Source: VYFG01 sp965221795 (lineage in GTDB: Bacteria; Pseudomonadota; Gammaproteobacteria; Arenicellales; Poriferihabitantaceae). Taken from it: a stretch of 64,000 bases of DNA. The DNA is taken from contig OZ244914.1 of the NCBI GenBank assembly GCA_965221795.1, positions 1,488,001 through 1,552,000 of the forward strand. Direction: 5' to 3'. The translations under genes were made by a program, and so were the position numbers. Under the pieces are notes generated by a model. That model made no database searches, was not told where the DNA came from, and saw only the letters and a program-made list of their open reading frames with translations. This document shows, one piece after another, positions 18,878 through 27,166 of the stretch (position 1 is its first letter; each line of letters begins with the position of its first letter).

Positions 18878-19989
18878 CAATGGCCTCCGCAACGGGCAGA
18901 GCCCGCATGCAGCGCGACCAGCCAGCGATTGAAGTCGTTTCCATGCCCTGCTGCCTGACATTGCCCGGCAAGATGATTGACAATGTCTGCCACCAGCCCG
19001 GGGCCCCGATAGATCAGGCCGGTATAGAGTTGCAGCAGGCTGGCACCTGCAGTCAGCTTTTCCATGGCGGCCGAAGCCGTGTCAATGCCGCCCATCCCGA
19101 TGATCGGTATTTCCCCTTCCAGCGCTTCATACAGGGCTGCGACTACCCGGGTCGCAGCCGAACGGACAGGCGGTCCGCTCAGCCCCCCCGGTTCGTTGGC
19201 ATGCGGTGTATGTGCCAGCCCCGGTCGGGAAATGGTGGTGTTGGTCGCGGCCACCGCATCCAGGTTGTACTGACGCAACCGTACGGCGATGCTCTGGATT
19301 TGCCCATCGTCGAGATCTGGTGCCACTTTCAGCACCAGGGGAACCCGCTTCCCATGCTGGGTACTGAGGATGGCTGCGCGGCTGCAAATGGCGTCCAGCA
19401 ATGGGTCCAGTGCATCGTCTTGCTGCAGGCGCCGCAGGTCGCGCGTGTTGGGCGAAGAAAGGTTGAGCGTGATGTAGTCTGCATAGGGATAGACCCGTTC
19501 CAGGCAACGCAGATAATCGGTTGCGGCCTCCTGCGTCGGGGTGGCCGCATTCTTGCCAACATTGATGCCTCGGATAATGCCCGGATGCAACTGCTGCAGA
19601 TGATGAACAAACGCTTCCAGACCCATACTGTTGAACCCCATGCGGTTGATGAGGGCATCATGGGCTACAAGGCGGAAGATTCTTGGCTTGGGGTTCCCTG
19701 GCTGTGGCAATGGAGTCACGGTCCCAAGTTCCACCCAACCAAAGCCGAGGGCCGACAGCCCTGCGGCCGCATCCCCCTGTTTGTCGAGACCTGCTGCGAG
19801 TCCCACCGGGTTGGGGAAATCAATCCCCATGACCCGAACCGGCAACGCCGCAACCTTACGGCCATAGAGTGCGTTCAGGGCACTCCGTGCCCAGCGATAC
19901 CGGGACGCAAAGGACAGGATGGACAACACCCGGTCATGGCTTTCTTCGGGATCCAGCGCAAATAAGCGGCTTCGGATCGACTGGTACAT
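18877..19989 (-). CDS. pyrD: Dihydroorotate dehydrogenase (quinone), class 2
   Basis: This 370-residue class 2 enzyme oxidises dihydroorotate to orotate with quinone, in pyrimidine synthesis at the inner membrane. It shows an amphipathic N-terminal helix, PVGLAAGLDKQGD, GFGWVELGTVTP, the FMN and substrate segment NRMGFNS, and the catalytic-Ser region in NLSSPNT. The C-terminal phosphate-binding region has GMGGID. It follows rluF by only 3 bases and overlaps the MBL gene. Confidence 0.96.
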   Translation of the reverse strand: MYQSIRSRLFALDPEESHDRVLSILSFASRYRWARSALNALYGRKVAALPVRVMGIDFPNPVGLAAGLDKQGDAAAGLSALGFGWVELGTVTPLPQPGNPKPRIFRLVAHDALINRMGFNSMGLEAFVHHLQQLHPGIIRGINVGKNAATPTQEAATDYLRCLERVYPYADYITLNLSSPNTRDLRRLQQDDALDPLLDAICSRAAILSTQHGKRVPLVLKVAPDLDDGQIQSIAVRLRQYNLDAVAATNTTISRPGLAHTPHANEPGGLSGPPVRSAATRVVAALYEALEGEIPIIGMGGIDTASAAMEKLTAGASLLQLYTGLIYRGPGLVADIVNHLAGQCQAAGHGNDFNRWLVALHAGSARCGGH

Positions 19990-19992
19990 GGT

Positions 19993-20709
19993 TCAGAAAT
20001 GCTCACCGGGTCTCAGCAAGCGCCACTTTCCCGGGGGCAGTGGACCCAGGTGGACATTGCCAATCCGAACCCGGACCAGTCTGATGACCTGCAATCCTAC
20101 CTGCGCACACATCCGCCGAATCTGGCGCTTGCGCCCCTCGCGCAGAATCATCTGCAGTTGGTTGGGAGGGAGGGAGGCCACCCTGGCCGGCCGGAGCTTT
20201 TTTCCGTCCAGTGTAATTCCATGGCGCAAGGTGGCGACCCGGGCCGGAGTCAATTCGCCTTGTACCCGGACTCGGTATTCCTTTTCCACCTCGCTGTCTT
20301 GCCCAATCAGCTGGCGCGCCACCCGTCCATCGCTGGTATAGACCATCAGGCCCAGTGAGTCGATATCCAGTCGCCCCGCCGGTGCCAGCCCCCGACGCGA
20401 GGGCATCAGATCCCCGGGATACTGCCGGTTCGAACGGTCAATCAGCATGATGGCAGACCGGTACCGGCCCTCCGGCAGCCCCGACACATAGCCCATCGGC
20501 TTGTTGAGCAAGACCGTGACCAAGGCTTTCTGTTGGCGCAGCGCATCGTCTGCCAGGGTGATCTGCTGCTCGGGCCTGACCCGGGCACCCAGAGTGTCCA
20601 TCACCAGGCCATCTACGCGGACCAGCCCATCGGCGATGAACCGATCTGCCTCCCGTCGCGAGCACAAGCCCCGGGATGCCATCAACTTCGAGAGACGAAC
20701 TTCGGTCAC
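19993..20709 (-). CDS. rluF: 23S rRNA pseudouridine synthase, RluF/RluB type
   Basis: This 238-residue protein has an N-terminal S4 domain (RLSKLMASRGLCSRREADRFI) and a RsuA/RluB-type catalytic domain with the nucleophilic Asp in GRLDIDSLGLM and RQIRRMC near the end. It isomerises uridine in 23S rRNA, with the best fit to RluF. The start is a GTG that overlaps the purB stop by four bases (GTGA), implying coupled translation. Confidence 0.9.
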   Translation of the reverse strand: MTEVRLSKLMASRGLCSRREADRFIADGLVRVDGLVMDTLGARVRPEQQITLADDALRQQKALVTVLLNKPMGYVSGLPEGRYRSAIMLIDRSNRQYPGDLMPSRRGLAPAGRLDIDSLGLMVYTSDGRVARQLIGQDSEVEKEYRVRVQGELTPARVATLRHGITLDGKKLRPARVASLPPNQLQMILREGRKRQIRRMCAQVGLQVIRLVRVRIGNVHLGPLPPGKWRLLRPGEHF

Positions 20710-22094
20710 AGGTTTTCCAGGGTTGCATGGGCGGCATTCCCGACATACGTTGCCGGGGTCAAGGCTTTGAGGGCAGTTTTGGCTTCTATCGGTACCTCCA
20801 ACGTATCAATGAATTCGCACAAGGCTTCCCGGGTCATCCGTTCGGTACCACGGGTCAGGTCTTTGAGTCGTTCATAGGGTTCTTCCACACCATATCGTCG
20901 CATGACCGTTTGGATAGGCTCAGCGAGTACTTCCCAGTATTGGTCGAGATCCTCGGCAACGCGGTCCCGCTGGATTTCCAGCTTGGACAACCCCTGCAAA
21001 GTGGAGCGGATCGCCAACAGGGTATAACCCATTCCCACACCGAGATTCCGCATGACCGTTGAGTCGGTGAGATCGCGCTGCCAGCGACTGAGCGGGAGCT
21101 TGTCTGCCATATGCCCCAGAACGGCGTTTGCCAGTCCAAGATTCCCTTCCGAGTTTTCAAAATCAATCGGATTGACCTTGTGCGGCATGGTGCTGGAGCC
21201 GACCTCTGCACGAACCATCTTCTGTCCGAAATAACCCAAGCTGATATAGCCCCAGATATCCCGATCCAGATCCAGCAGAATGGTATTGAACCGGCATTGG
21301 GCATGACAGATTCCGGCAAGGGTGTCGTGCGGTTCGATTTGGGTGGTGAGTGGGAGATACTCGAGTCCCAGTGATTCAACAAAATCACGGGCAATACTGA
21401 CCCAGGGAAGGTCAGGATAGGCCACCAGATGCGCATTGAAGTTGCCCACGGCCCCGTTCATTTTGCCGACCAGCCGGATCGTCCGGATCTCGCCCATGGC
21501 GCGCTTCAGGCGATGGACCACATTGGCCAACTCCTTCCCCATGGTCGTGGGGCTGGCTGGTTGTCCGTGTGTACGGGCCAGCATGGGAATGTCGGCAAGT
21601 TGGCGAGCCATATCTGTCAGTCGGTCCACCAGGTCTTCCATACATGGGAGCAGCACCTGGTCCCGGGCTCCCCGGAAGGTCAGGGCATGGGACAAGTTGT
21701 TGATATCTTCCGAGGTGCAAGCAAAATGAAAGAACTCGCGCACCACCCGCAAATTCGGTTGGCTGGCCGTGCGTTGCTTGAGGAAATACTCTACCGCCTT
21801 GACATCATGGTTGGTGGTGGATTCGATCGCCTTGACTTCCTGCGCATCCTCCACCGTGAATTCGGTTACAAGGCTCCTGAGGAATCGGATATCCGGGTCG
21901 GCGAGTTGGGGCACTTCCCGAACCCCCTCTACTGTCGAGAGACGGATCAGCCATTCGACTTCGACTTGAATTCGGGCCCGGATGAGGCCAAACTCACTGA
22001 AATAGGGCCGGAGAGTGGCGGTTTTCGCACCATATCGCCCGTCCAAGGGGGAGAGGGCGCAGAGGGCCGAAAGTGGCAGGGAAGTGTCGACCAC
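20706..22094 (-). CDS. purB: Adenylosuccinate lyase
   Basis: This 462-residue fumarase-superfamily lyase catalyses two steps of purine synthesis: removal of fumarate from SAICAR and from adenylosuccinate. It carries the signature loop GSSTMPHKVNP, the catalytic-His region ARTHGQPASPTTMGK, and SPLDGRY near the N-terminus, typical of the bacterial long form. Many gammaproteobacteria have hflD between mnmA and purB; here only 110 bases separate them and hflD is absent. Confidence 0.97.
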   Translation of the reverse strand: MVDTSLPLSALCALSPLDGRYGAKTATLRPYFSEFGLIRARIQVEVEWLIRLSTVEGVREVPQLADPDIRFLRSLVTEFTVEDAQEVKAIESTTNHDVKAVEYFLKQRTASQPNLRVVREFFHFACTSEDINNLSHALTFRGARDQVLLPCMEDLVDRLTDMARQLADIPMLARTHGQPASPTTMGKELANVVHRLKRAMGEIRTIRLVGKMNGAVGNFNAHLVAYPDLPWVSIARDFVESLGLEYLPLTTQIEPHDTLAGICHAQCRFNTILLDLDRDIWGYISLGYFGQKMVRAEVGSSTMPHKVNPIDFENSEGNLGLANAVLGHMADKLPLSRWQRDLTDSTVMRNLGVGMGYTLLAIRSTLQGLSKLEIQRDRVAEDLDQYWEVLAEPIQTVMRRYGVEEPYERLKDLTRGTERMTREALCEFIDTLEVPIEAKTALKALTPATYVGNAAHATLENL

Positions 22095-22204
22095 AGTCTG
22101 AAGGGTTGGGATTGCAGGCAGGGGGATGATAGCACAGGCCTGCCACCGCGTCGGGAGTGGGCCCTTCGGAAGGGGCCTCGGACCTGGGGCCCATGAGGGC
22201 AGGA

Positions 22205-23275
22205 TCAGTTTGCCGCCGAATGAATCATTCCCCCTCCCAGGCAGAGATCATCCCAGTAGAGCACGATCGCCTGTCCGGGGGTCACTGCCCATTGGGGATC
22301 TTCGAAGGTGACTCTGGCATGGTACGGTCCGGACAGGTCGACCTCGCAGGCCTGTTCCGGTTGGCGGTAGCGGATTTTTGCCTTGCAGAGCACCGGTGTC
22401 ACCGGTGGCTTGCCGGCAATCCAGTGCAGATCTTCGACCCGGATGACACGATGATACAATGCCCCATGGTCATGCCCCTGCACCGCATACACAATATTTC
22501 TCTCGACATCCTTGGCCGCAACATACCAGGCTTCTCCGGTGCCGCCAATTCCAAGACCTTGGCGTTGCCCAATGGTGTAGTAATAGCTGCCTGGGTGTTC
22601 CCCTAATACCTCATCTTCCAGTGACCGGATTTCGCCTTTCTTTGCCGGCAGATAGCGACCCAGGAAATCACGAAATCGGCGTTCGCCAATGAAGCAGATC
22701 CCAGTGCTGTCTTTTTTGTCATGTGTTGCCAGGCCCAGGTTCCGGGCCATCGTACGAACCTCCTCCTTGTACATTTCCCCCAGTGGGAAACAGGTCCGGC
22801 GAAGGGTATCCTGATCCAATGTGTGCAGGAAATAGCTTTGATCCTTGTTCACATCGATTCCTTTCAGCAAGTGGATTTCCGCATCCACTTGCTGCAGTCT
22901 GGCGTAATGACCAGTGGCGATGTAATCGGCACCGAGGTGCAGCGCCCGATACAGGAATTCCTTGAATTTGATTTCTCGGTTACAGGCAATATCCGGATTC
23001 GGAGTGCGGCCAGCCCGGTATTCATCCAGAAAGTAGGTAAAAACATTATTCCAGTATTCATGAGAAAAATTGACCGTTCGCAATGCAATCCCCAGAGTAT
23101 TGCAGACTGCCATAGCATCAGCCAGATCCTCGGCCGCCGAGCAATACGCTTCGGTGTCGTCCTCTTCCCAGTTCTTCATGAATAGGCCAGTGACATGGTG
23201 CCCCTGCTCCAGCAGCCGGGCTGCGGCCACCGAAGAATCCACTCCGCCGGACATCCCCACGATTACTCGGTCCAT
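22205..23275 (-). CDS. mnmA: tRNA-specific 2-thiouridylase
   Basis: This 356-residue enzyme makes s2U34 in tRNAs for Lys, Glu and Gln. Visible landmarks are the PP-loop GMSGGVDSSVAA, the catalytic Cys in NPDIACNREIKF, and the second Cys in DSTGICFIGER. ATG 23275 matches the conserved family start; the longer open frame upstream has no homology. It is the first gene of a minus-strand run mnmA-purB-rluF-pyrD. Confidence 0.96.
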   Translation of the reverse strand: MDRVIVGMSGGVDSSVAAARLLEQGHHVTGLFMKNWEEDDTEAYCSAAEDLADAMAVCNTLGIALRTVNFSHEYWNNVFTYFLDEYRAGRTPNPDIACNREIKFKEFLYRALHLGADYIATGHYARLQQVDAEIHLLKGIDVNKDQSYFLHTLDQDTLRRTCFPLGEMYKEEVRTMARNLGLATHDKKDSTGICFIGERRFRDFLGRYLPAKKGEIRSLEDEVLGEHPGSYYYTIGQRQGLGIGGTGEAWYVAAKDVERNIVYAVQGHDHGALYHRVIRVEDLHWIAGKPPVTPVLCKAKIRYRQPEQACEVDLSGPYHARVTFEDPQWAVTPGQAIVLYWDDLCLGGGMIHSAAN

Positions 23276-23403
23276 TTGCGGGGGCAGTACCCAATTGCTG
23301 GCATGCGGAAAGAACCCCGGGAGAACCGCGGGGAACGGGACGGCCGGATATGGCCCCCGGATTCTGCCCATGTCATCCAGTCTTGCGGCACCGGTAACGT
23401 GGG

Positions 23404-24105
23404 CTAATGCCCTTCCCGGAACCGTGGTTGCCAAATGGACGAACTGGCGTTGTAATCCCGGTTTTCGGGACGGTTATCAACCAATGCCCCTGTCACCGAA
23501 ATATCTTGCCAGGAATCGCTGTCCTGAACGATGGGCAAATAGCCATGCGGTTGGAACCAGGAGTCAATCACATAACGCTTTCCACTGATGGCTTCCTCAA
23601 TCTGTCCGGCCCAGTGTTGATCAAAGAATGCACGACGGTAGGCCTCCTGAATGACCGTATGGTGACGCAAGTAGCCGGCCTTCTCAAACAGTCGAAGGTA
23701 GACCGTGGTATTGACCGACTCATCAATACAGTCCAGCTGGCCAAGGCGTTGGATCGTCTGGGGCAATTCATTGCCCGGCAGATCCTTGTGGGTAGGGCTG
23801 TGATTGCCAACCAGTACTTCCATCCAGCCGATCGCCCGACGAATCCGGTCCCGTTCCACTTCCGGTGTAGCAGCAGGTTCACGGAACCAGCCGGCAACCG
23901 AGAGCCACTCTGCCCATGTGAGGCGGACCGTGTCCCGGGTTCGGCAGCCAAAACCATGGCATACCGGGATGGATTCGTAGGTACTATCCGGCGGAATGGG
24001 AATCCCATGATCCGGACCCCTGATACCACTGATCGCATGGCTGGCTCCCATGGGAATGTGGAGCAGCACAATGAGAGTACCCAGCAGCAGTATGCGGCAG
24101 TGCAT
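23404..24105 (-). CDS. Conserved secreted protein of unknown function with a Cys-His-Asp pattern
   Basis: This 233-residue protein has an N-terminal hydrophobic signal (MHCRILLLGTLIVLLHIPM). The mature part contains VCHGFGC (two Cys that could form a disulfide), QLDCIDESVNTTVYL, DQHWAGQI and YVIDSWFQPHG. The order Cys, His, Asp with these spacings resembles transglutaminase-like or papain-like cysteine enzymes, but this is inference. I recognise it only as a family of uncharacterised proteobacterial proteins. It ends 129 bases before mnmA on the same strand. Confidence 0.6.
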   Translation of the reverse strand: MHCRILLLGTLIVLLHIPMGASHAISGIRGPDHGIPIPPDSTYESIPVCHGFGCRTRDTVRLTWAEWLSVAGWFREPAATPEVERDRIRRAIGWMEVLVGNHSPTHKDLPGNELPQTIQRLGQLDCIDESVNTTVYLRLFEKAGYLRHHTVIQEAYRRAFFDQHWAGQIEEAISGKRYVIDSWFQPHGYLPIVQDSDSWQDISVTGALVDNRPENRDYNASSSIWQPRFREGH

Positions 24106-24566
24106 CGAACCGAAAGCGAGAAGGCAGTTGGCGATTGGATTCAAAAGTCGTTTGCAGGACCTGGTAACAATTGTCACATCATCGAACGGAGCATGGCACG
24201 AGCGGCGAATCGACCTCGGGTGCCAATACTCGTCCTCTCTATGACCAACCCCGGAACGGGGAAATCCGGGCCCCTGTAGGGAAATTATACCTCATGGAAT
24301 GAGGTCCTCTCTATTGCAATCCGGATCTGCACGTGTACTGCAGCCGCTTTGTCGAAGACTTGCATCTTCTCGAACAAAGAGGCCTTTTGCAGTTCTTGAT
24401 GTATGCATCAGATGAAACCGTTGCCCAGGAGAACCACTGACATGCGCCATGGTTTGCCAGAAACGTGGAGAGTTCTTGCCGGTGCCGGCGATCCGCAACG
24501 GACGCAATCATCATGGGGGGATGTCCGGTGACCTCCTTATGCCGAGGGTGGCTTCCACCACCGCTT
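24106..24566. other. Intergenic, no gene recognised
   Basis: The interval separates the secreted unknown protein from the LysR gene, both on the minus strand. It holds a small hairpin CCTCAT-GGA-ATGAGG at 24290-24304 without a T-run. No frame has family features, and no promoter consensus is convincing. Confidence 0.45.
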
Positions 24567-25520
24567 TCAGGAGGGTTCAGCCAATTCTTCATGGGAGCCC
24601 CCCGGTCTGTGGAACAAGTCCGGTGCTAACATCTCAATGAACTGTTTGGCTTGGGCAGGCAGCAGTTTTCCCCGGCGGATGACAACTCCATAGCTGCGGG
24701 AAGGAAAATGTTCCCGCACCGGAATGGTACCCAATTGATCCCCTTCTTCCAGGCAAATGCTGGTCACAATGGAGATGCCCAGCCCCTGTTCCACATATTT
24801 CTTGATGACCGCCCAGCCTCCCGCTTCCAGCGTGACCTTGTGGGCGATGCTGGACTGCTGGAACACCGATTTTACAATCCCCCAAGTGCTGAGGTAACGT
24901 GGAGGCAGGATCAAGTCATATCGGGCAATTTCTTCCAGCGTCACCTGTGTTCTGCCGGATAAGGGGTGACCAAGAGGAGTAATCAGGGTCGGATGAAACC
25001 GGAATACCGGGTGATAGCTGATGTCGTCTGGGGTGTTGAGCATGGAGCCGACCGCAAAATCCGCCTCATCGGCCCGCAGCATCGCCATTCCGTCAACCCC
25101 CGTGACATTATGTAACCGGATTTTGACACCCGGATAGCGGTCGGCAAACGCCTTGAGGTACTTGGGGAGGATGTACAGCAGGGTAGATTCGCCTGCGGCG
25201 ATATTGAGATAACCGCTGTTGAGGTCACCGCTGCGCTCGGCAAAAGTGTCTCGCAGGGAGTCCATGCCCTCCACCAAAGGCAATGCGATATCGAGTAATG
25301 CATGCCCATCCGGAGTCAACCGTATTTTGGGGCCACGCCGCTCGAACAGGATGGTATTGAGCTCGCGCTCCAACGCCTGGATCTGTAGGGAAACGGTGGG
25401 TTGGCTCAGATAGAGCTGATCGGCCGCCCGGGAAATATTGCCCGCCTTGGCAGCAAAGCAGAATGCCCGCAACTGTTTGAGCCGATTCTGCTTGTAGTAG
25501 GAGGCCGCCTTTGGTTTCAT
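24567..25520 (-). CDS. LysR family transcriptional regulator (CysB-like)
   Basis: This 317-residue regulator has an N-terminal winged helix (QLRAFCFAAKAGNISRAADQ, then LSQPTVSLQIQALE) and a C-terminal type 2 binding-protein domain that includes ITPLGHPLSGR and EQGLGISIVTS. It resembles the CysB/Cbl group. It is not divergent from any obvious target: yggX-mutY lie upstream on the same strand. The regulon and coinducer are unknown. Confidence 0.9.
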   Translation of the reverse strand: MKPKAASYYKQNRLKQLRAFCFAAKAGNISRAADQLYLSQPTVSLQIQALERELNTILFERRGPKIRLTPDGHALLDIALPLVEGMDSLRDTFAERSGDLNSGYLNIAAGESTLLYILPKYLKAFADRYPGVKIRLHNVTGVDGMAMLRADEADFAVGSMLNTPDDISYHPVFRFHPTLITPLGHPLSGRTQVTLEEIARYDLILPPRYLSTWGIVKSVFQQSSIAHKVTLEAGGWAVIKKYVEQGLGISIVTSICLEEGDQLGTIPVREHFPSRSYGVVIRRGKLLPAQAKQFIEMLAPDLFHRPGGSHEELAEPS

Positions 25521-25582
25521 TGGTTCAGTCGGGCGTGAGAAGTCATACAGTCACATCCCCACATCTTGTCCGGGTAGTGAGT

Positions 25583-25855
25583 TCAGGAATCATCCGGTTT
25601 CCACTGGTCTGGCAAGACAATCCCGTCACCGAAAAAATAAGCCTCCATCTGTGCGGACAGATATTTCTTGTCTCCCGCATCCAGTGGATTCAGTCGGTAT
25701 TCGTTGATGAGGATGGTTTGCTGGCGCAGCCATTCCTGCCAGGCTTCCTGCGACACCTGGTCAAAAATCCGCTGGCCCAGTTCTCCCGGCCAGGTCTGCC
25801 TGGGCAATCCTTCTGCTTCCCGGCCGAGTTTCACGCAGTATACCGTTCGAGTCAT
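25583..25855 (-). CDS. yggX: Iron-trafficking / oxidative-damage protection protein YggX
   Basis: This 90-residue cytoplasmic protein starts MTRTVYCVKLG and contains GLPRQTWPGELGQRIFDQVS and NEYRLNPLD, the core of the YggX family. YggX binds Fe(II) and helps protect or repair Fe-S clusters. It begins 7 bases after the mutY stop, the conserved mutY-yggX pair, which fits because MutY carries an Fe-S cluster. Confidence 0.95.
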   Translation of the reverse strand: MTRTVYCVKLGREAEGLPRQTWPGELGQRIFDQVSQEAWQEWLRQQTILINEYRLNPLDAGDKKYLSAQMEAYFFGDGIVLPDQWKPDDS

Positions 25856-25862
25856 GCCAATT

Positions 25863-26948
25863 TCACAAGTCAGGTTGAATGGAAACCAGCAGTCGCTGGA
25901 TGACTGCCGGCAACCCAATATTTTGGGGTTCCCTCGGGTTGTACCAGAGATAGCAGCTTTCGTCCATGGTCGGGTGTGGAAACGTGTGCATTCGAAACCG
26001 GCGCAGATAAATCCACAAGTCGAAATGGCTCAATCCGTGCTGCAGAGGAGGCAATGCATGGCTTTCGACCGGTTCCAGCACCAGATCCTGCAATCGGCCG
26101 GGCAAGCAGGAGCTGCCCGCCGGAGTTTCCGGCAACGACCACAAGCCCCCCCAAATCCCCCGATCCGGTCGGCGCTCCAGAAGAACCGAGCCGGTTGAAT
26201 CCTCAATCACCCAGAGTTGTATCTCCCGTTCCGGACGGGGTTTTTTTCGCTTGGGGGTGGGGTAGCCAACCGGGTTACCCTTGGCGTAGGCCTTGCAATC
26301 CGTGTGAACCGGACAGCTTGGGCAGTCGGGTCGGGAGCGAGTGCAGACGGTCGCCCCAAGATCCATGATGGCTTGGGTATACGACGCCACCTGTCTTGCC
26401 GGCGTCAGCCGTTCCGCAACCGTCCAGAGTATCCGGTTCACCTTGGCATCCGCCGGGTGGCCGGCCAGAGCCAGGAAGCGTGTCAATACCCGTCGGACAT
26501 TGCCATCCAGGATCGGTTCTCTCTGGCCAAAACAGAACGCGAGGATTGCACCTGCGGTGGAGCGACCCACACCGGGCAGGGCCATGATTTCTTCCCGGGT
26601 TTCCGGAAAACGGCCCGCATGCTCGTGTACGATGATCCGGGCCGCCCGGTGCAGATGACGTGCACGGGCGTAATACCCAAGGCCGGACCAGTGACCCAGC
26701 ACTGCGTCCAGCTCTGCGTTTGCCAGGCATGCTACCGTAGGAAAGTACTGAACAAAACGGTTGAAGTAGGGGATCACCGTTTTCACTCGGGTCTGTTGGA
26801 GCATGATTTCTGATAACCAGACACGGTATGGATCCCGATCTTGCTGCCATGGCAGGTCCGTTCGGCCATGCTGGCGGTACCACGACAGGACCGCCTGTGA
26901 GAACCGAACAGCCTGTTCAGTTGTCAGCCACTCGTCTCCCTGCCTCAT
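25863..26948 (-). CDS. mutY: A/G-specific adenine DNA glycosylase
   Basis: This 361-residue glycosylase removes A paired with 8-oxoG. It shows WLSEIMLQQTRVKTV, the helix-hairpin-helix LPGVGRSTAGAIL, the catalytic Asp in QAIMDLGATVC, and the 4Fe-4S ligands C-x6-C-x2-C-x5-C (CTRSRPDCPSCPVHTDC). A NUDIX-like 8-oxoG recognition domain follows. ATG 26948 fits the family start better than the upstream 27005. Confidence 0.96.
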   Translation of the reverse strand: MRQGDEWLTTEQAVRFSQAVLSWYRQHGRTDLPWQQDRDPYRVWLSEIMLQQTRVKTVIPYFNRFVQYFPTVACLANAELDAVLGHWSGLGYYARARHLHRAARIIVHEHAGRFPETREEIMALPGVGRSTAGAILAFCFGQREPILDGNVRRVLTRFLALAGHPADAKVNRILWTVAERLTPARQVASYTQAIMDLGATVCTRSRPDCPSCPVHTDCKAYAKGNPVGYPTPKRKKPRPEREIQLWVIEDSTGSVLLERRPDRGIWGGLWSLPETPAGSSCLPGRLQDLVLEPVESHALPPLQHGLSHFDLWIYLRRFRMHTFPHPTMDESCYLWYNPREPQNIGLPAVIQRLLVSIQPDL

Positions 26949-27166
26949 GAGCCTATCATGCCACTGGGAGCTCAGGTTTGGCCAGATTTTGCAAGAACTG
27001 ACCATATTCGTGAACGCTCATCGAATCATGCTGTCTATTGCATTGGAACTACCATTGTACCCATTCCGTCCATAGGTGGGCAAAGGAGATCTGCAGCGCA
27101 GCGGGAACACAGCGGCCCTCGTCCCCTTTCGATGGTACCAACCCGACTTTGCCCATTCCGATCCGA

